A stretch of 6,373 nucleotides of DNA. Origin: Methanoregula sp. Lineage in GTDB: Archaea; Halobacteriota; Methanomicrobia; Methanomicrobiales; Methanospirillaceae. The stretch lies in NCBI GenBank assembly GCA_030653335.1, contig JAURZP010000163.1:1-6373 (forward strand), given 5' to 3'. The notes beneath the pieces were generated by a model. That model saw only the letters and a list, made by a program, of their open reading frames with translations, made no database searches and had not been told where the DNA came from. Numbering within the stretch: position 1 is the stretch's first letter; every line of letters begins with the position of its first letter. This document shows, piece by piece, positions 3,822 to 6,373 of the stretch. Made by a program: the position numbers and the translations under genes.

Positions 3822-6373
3822 ATGGAAACCGAAACTCTCCCCATAGTCCTTGGCAAATCCTCAAAGAAACATCCATTTTTTTGGAAAATCAAAAAGGAAA
3901 ATATTTCATTTAATAAAAAAGTACTTTCGCATATGGCAGTCGGTAGTGGCAAGGGGACAGCAAAACCAAAAAAAGAACCGGCAATTCTGGTTGCCGGTGA
4001 CCAGATCACGGATGTATTCCTGTATCCGGTGAAGGTTGACGCGGATAAAAAAGATTATAATTTTGGGATTTCCCACCATTATCACTCTGCACATTTCCGG
4101 GGCGGAATACACCTCATCGTCTATTTCTTAAAAAATCTGGACACGGCCTCCGGTCGTGAAATCCTGCTTCTTCCCGGTGATAAAAACCTGATAACGCGGG
4201 AGATGCTCTCGACATTTCCTTCCCAGACTATTGAATGCAAGAAAGAAATCTGCAAATGTCCGGACAACAGGGAGCACTTTAGGGGGACAAATTTCCTCGG
4301 GATTGCACAATATGAAGATAATTACATTTTCCAGTTCCCGAAAAACCCGGTATATGACGGAGACCGGTGGACCAGTATCAGCAAAAAGGAGATCGGGTTA
4401 TATGTCCTCAACGATATAGCAAAAGATTTCCGCGGTGATAAGATCCGGTGGCGGACCCTGCTGAAGAGCTTCCGTGCAAACCCGTTTTCCTGGGTCATAC
4501 TCAAACTCAGCCCGCCCTTCAACACTATGGAGGATGATTTCTGCAAGCCGTACAGTGAATTTTTGGCAGAAGCTGAGGAGCGACTGGTAATCATCATAAA
4601 TCTCCAGGATCTCCGGCTCGTTCCCTGCGCATCAATCGGTTACCAGCTCTCCTGGGAAAAAACTGTCGAGGATCTGCTGTACCAGATCCACTTCAACCCG
4701 GAATTGCAGAGCCTGCGCAAATGCAAAAAACTGGTAATCAGGATCGGTCTTGAAGCCGCGCTGACCATCACCAATCCTGGCAATCTGGAAAAGGACGGGG
4801 CCGAACTCTATTTCGAACCCTTCCTGTATGAAGACAGTTTCCTTGACAACAGCGAAGGGAACGTCCAGGGAATTTCCACCGCATTTTTAACCGGACTCAT
4901 TCATACGTGGCTATCTGAAGAAAACCAGGCGACAAAGGGAAAACCGCTGAGGATGTTCAAAAACACTGCACTCCAGGCAGGTCTCAACCTGGCATGGAAT
5001 ATGTGGTTCTGGGCGTACGGGAAAAATGAGATCCCGGCGAGAGTCACCGATGACATTTTTATGCATCACCTGACCTATTGCAGGGAATATAAGGAATATA
5101 TCGAGAACCAGAAAGCGAATCCGCAGATGGAAAAGAAACCGGAATTCGAAATACCCTCCGTCAAGATCAAAACCTCCGACCTTCGTGAGCATAAATCAAC
5201 ACCCTGGACAATCCTTTCGGTAAACCGGGATACCCGATCGTACGGGGAAATTGCCTATAAGATCGTGAAAGAAGACCTCACCAGTACGGAGATCAATTTC
5301 CCGGTGTTTCGTGTCGGGAACTTCATCAGTCTGGACCGGCGGGAAATCGAAGGGTTCAGAAGCGTAAAAAAACTTTTCAGGGAATATCTCGATTCTCCCC
5401 AGCAAAAAACTCCCTTGTCAATCGCGGTATTCGGTCCGCCGGGAGCCGGGAAATCCTACGGGATAAAACAACTCCTCGCGGAACGGAATGATCGTCAGAA
5501 TGTCCAGTTCCTCACCTTCAACCTTTCCCAGTTCACTGATGTGGGACAATTAAATTCTGCATTCCATAAGATACGGGATTGTTCGCTGACGGGAAACCTT
5601 CCCTTGGTCTTCTTCGATGAATTTGACAGCAGGTTGAATGGACACGACATGGGGTGGGTGAAGTATTTCCTGGCGCCCATGCAGGACGGAGGATTCTTCG
5701 ACGGAGAAACATCCCACCCCATCGGGCGGGCGATTTTTGTATTTGCTGGTGGAAACTCCTCAAAATATCAGGATTTCTTCAAAAAGTGTGAACTTGACAA
5801 TGATGGCAAAAAAGAGGCCAAGCTCCGGGACTTCATCAGCAGGCTGCGGGGCCATATCGATATTACAAAATGCGATCCCGATAAGAATGAAGAACGGCCC
5901 GATGAATTGTACAAGATTAAACGGGGAATCGTGCTCCGGACTAACCTTCTTGAACGGGCACCACAGATTATTGACAAGAACAAAATTCATATCGATAAAA
6001 ATGTTCTTCGTGCTTTCATCAAGGTTGACAGTTATATCCACGGAGTCCGTTCAATCCAGGCAATCATTGAAATGAGCAACCTGAAAAACAAAAAAAGTTT
6101 TGAACCATCGGCTCTGCCCCCTGAAAACCAGCTGAACCTTCACGTCAACGCAAAATTATTCAAAAATCTGTTACTGCGGGATGTCCAGTTCGAAGAGGTG
6201 AAAGACAGGCTGTGCGGCCTGCTCAAGGCCGACTACCTGGAAACCCTTGGAGCAATGGGCATCAGGAATGACGATGACAATAAGATCAGTACTATGGTTG
6301 AAAACATTCCCCCGTATCTCAAAGAATTAAAATTCGGTTGTTACCGGATCGATGAAGAAAAAAATGTCACAAT
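3822..6373 (+). CDS. PfkB/ribokinase-like pseudokinase fused to AAA+ ATPase (3' truncated by window)
   Basis: One uninterrupted frame from ATG 3822 to the right edge gives 850 codons. Residues ~54-370 resemble a PfkB/ribokinase fold: AILVAGDQITDVFLYP (54-69), a Gly pair RGG (93-95), LVIINLQDLRL (255-266 region), SWEKTVED (277-284), LVIRIGLEAAL (304-314) and GISTAFLTGLI (350-360), which aligns with the family's GAGDAFxxG signature but has Thr353 for the catalytic Asp. An insert carries C139, C144, C146. After a linker (~375-530) comes an AAA+ core: Walker A GPPGAGKS (538-545), Walker B LVFFDEFD (595-602), sensor 1 FAGGN (N645), arginine-finger candidates SRLRG (R674, R676), sensor 2 candidate HGVRS (R743). 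Residues ~790-850 resemble the approach to a RyR-like domain (memory-based). Probably cytosolic; no membrane segment. Function unknown; ligand sensing that drives ATP-dependent remodelling is inferred. GC is visibly lower than in the genes to the left. Confidence 0.9.
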   Translation, partial: METETLPIVLGKSSKKHPFFWKIKKENISFNKKVLSHMAVGSGKGTAKPKKEPAILVAGDQITDVFLYPVKVDADKKDYNFGISHHYHSAHFRGGIHLIVYFLKNLDTASGREILLLPGDKNLITREMLSTFPSQTIECKKEICKCPDNREHFRGTNFLGIAQYEDNYIFQFPKNPVYDGDRWTSISKKEIGLYVLNDIAKDFRGDKIRWRTLLKSFRANPFSWVILKLSPPFNTMEDDFCKPYSEFLAEAEERLVIIINLQDLRLVPCASIGYQLSWEKTVEDLLYQIHFNPELQSLRKCKKLVIRIGLEAALTITNPGNLEKDGAELYFEPFLYEDSFLDNSEGNVQGISTAFLTGLIHTWLSEENQATKGKPLRMFKNTALQAGLNLAWNMWFWAYGKNEIPARVTDDIFMHHLTYCREYKEYIENQKANPQMEKKPEFEIPSVKIKTSDLREHKSTPWTILSVNRDTRSYGEIAYKIVKEDLTSTEINFPVFRVGNFISLDRREIEGFRSVKKLFREYLDSPQQKTPLSIAVFGPPGAGKSYGIKQLLAERNDRQNVQFLTFNLSQFTDVGQLNSAFHKIRDCSLTGNLPLVFFDEFDSRLNGHDMGWVKYFLAPMQDGGFFDGETSHPIGRAIFVFAGGNSSKYQDFFKKCELDNDGKKEAKLRDFISRLRGHIDITKCDPDKNEERPDELYKIKRGIVLRTNLLERAPQIIDKNKIHIDKNVLRAFIKVDSYIHGVRSIQAIIEMSNLKNKKSFEPSALPPENQLNLHVNAKLFKNLLLRDVQFEEVKDRLCGLLKADYLETLGAMGIRNDDDNKISTMVENIPPYLKELKFGCYRIDEEKNVT

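Noticed and set aside
1..6373. Provirus or plasmid call
   Set aside because: No integrase, terminase, portal, replication protein, or att-like direct repeat is visible; the structural-protein idea for the 1604 gene is not enough.

Overview
The window looks like part of a euryarchaeal genome, most likely a methanogen of the Methanomicrobiales (Methanoregula-like). This is inferred from purine-rich Shine-Dalgarno sites, hairpin-plus-T-tract ends, codon habits (ATA for Ile, CGG/AGG for Arg, CCG for Pro) and the protein style; no marker gene is present. All supported genes are on the + strand.

Layout: (1) 1-815, a probable tail of an upstream reading frame followed by two small genes joined by an ATGA overlap (175-444, 441-815) and closed by a hairpin/T-tract. 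(2) 816-1603, a 788-base stretch without a convincing gene. It holds a cluster of four copies of a short motif in both orientations, a T-tract hairpin, a distant inverted repeat, and then four successive hairpins leading into a strong ribosome binding site. (3) 1604-2107, a 167-residue soluble protein of unknown family with features suggesting high expression and a possible structural role. (4) 2108-2365, a gap rich in hairpins. (5) 2366-3570, three overlapping genes (54, 157 and 194 residues) forming a translationally coupled cassette with two membrane proteins, ended by a clear hairpin/T-tract. (6) 3571-3821, a gap. (7) 3822 to the right edge, a large gene truncated by the window (850 codons visible).

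The large gene is the most interesting item. It joins an N-terminal PfkB/ribokinase-like domain, whose catalytic GAGD motif appears as GIST (catalytic Asp replaced by Thr), to a complete AAA+ ATPase core with Walker A, Walker B, sensor 1, arginine-finger and probable sensor 2 motifs. What follows the ATPase resembles the lead-in to a RyR-like domain, but the decisive part lies outside the window. It has visibly lower GC than the genes to its left, which suggests a separate origin. A pseudokinase-type ligand-binding module driving an AAA+ motor would fit a nucleotide-sensing or defence role; that is inference.

The genes in 1604-3570 are not recognised by family. Their arrangement (abundant soluble protein behind a structured leader, then a coupled membrane cassette) suggests one functional unit, possibly an integrated element, but no integrase, att site or virion hallmark is visible.
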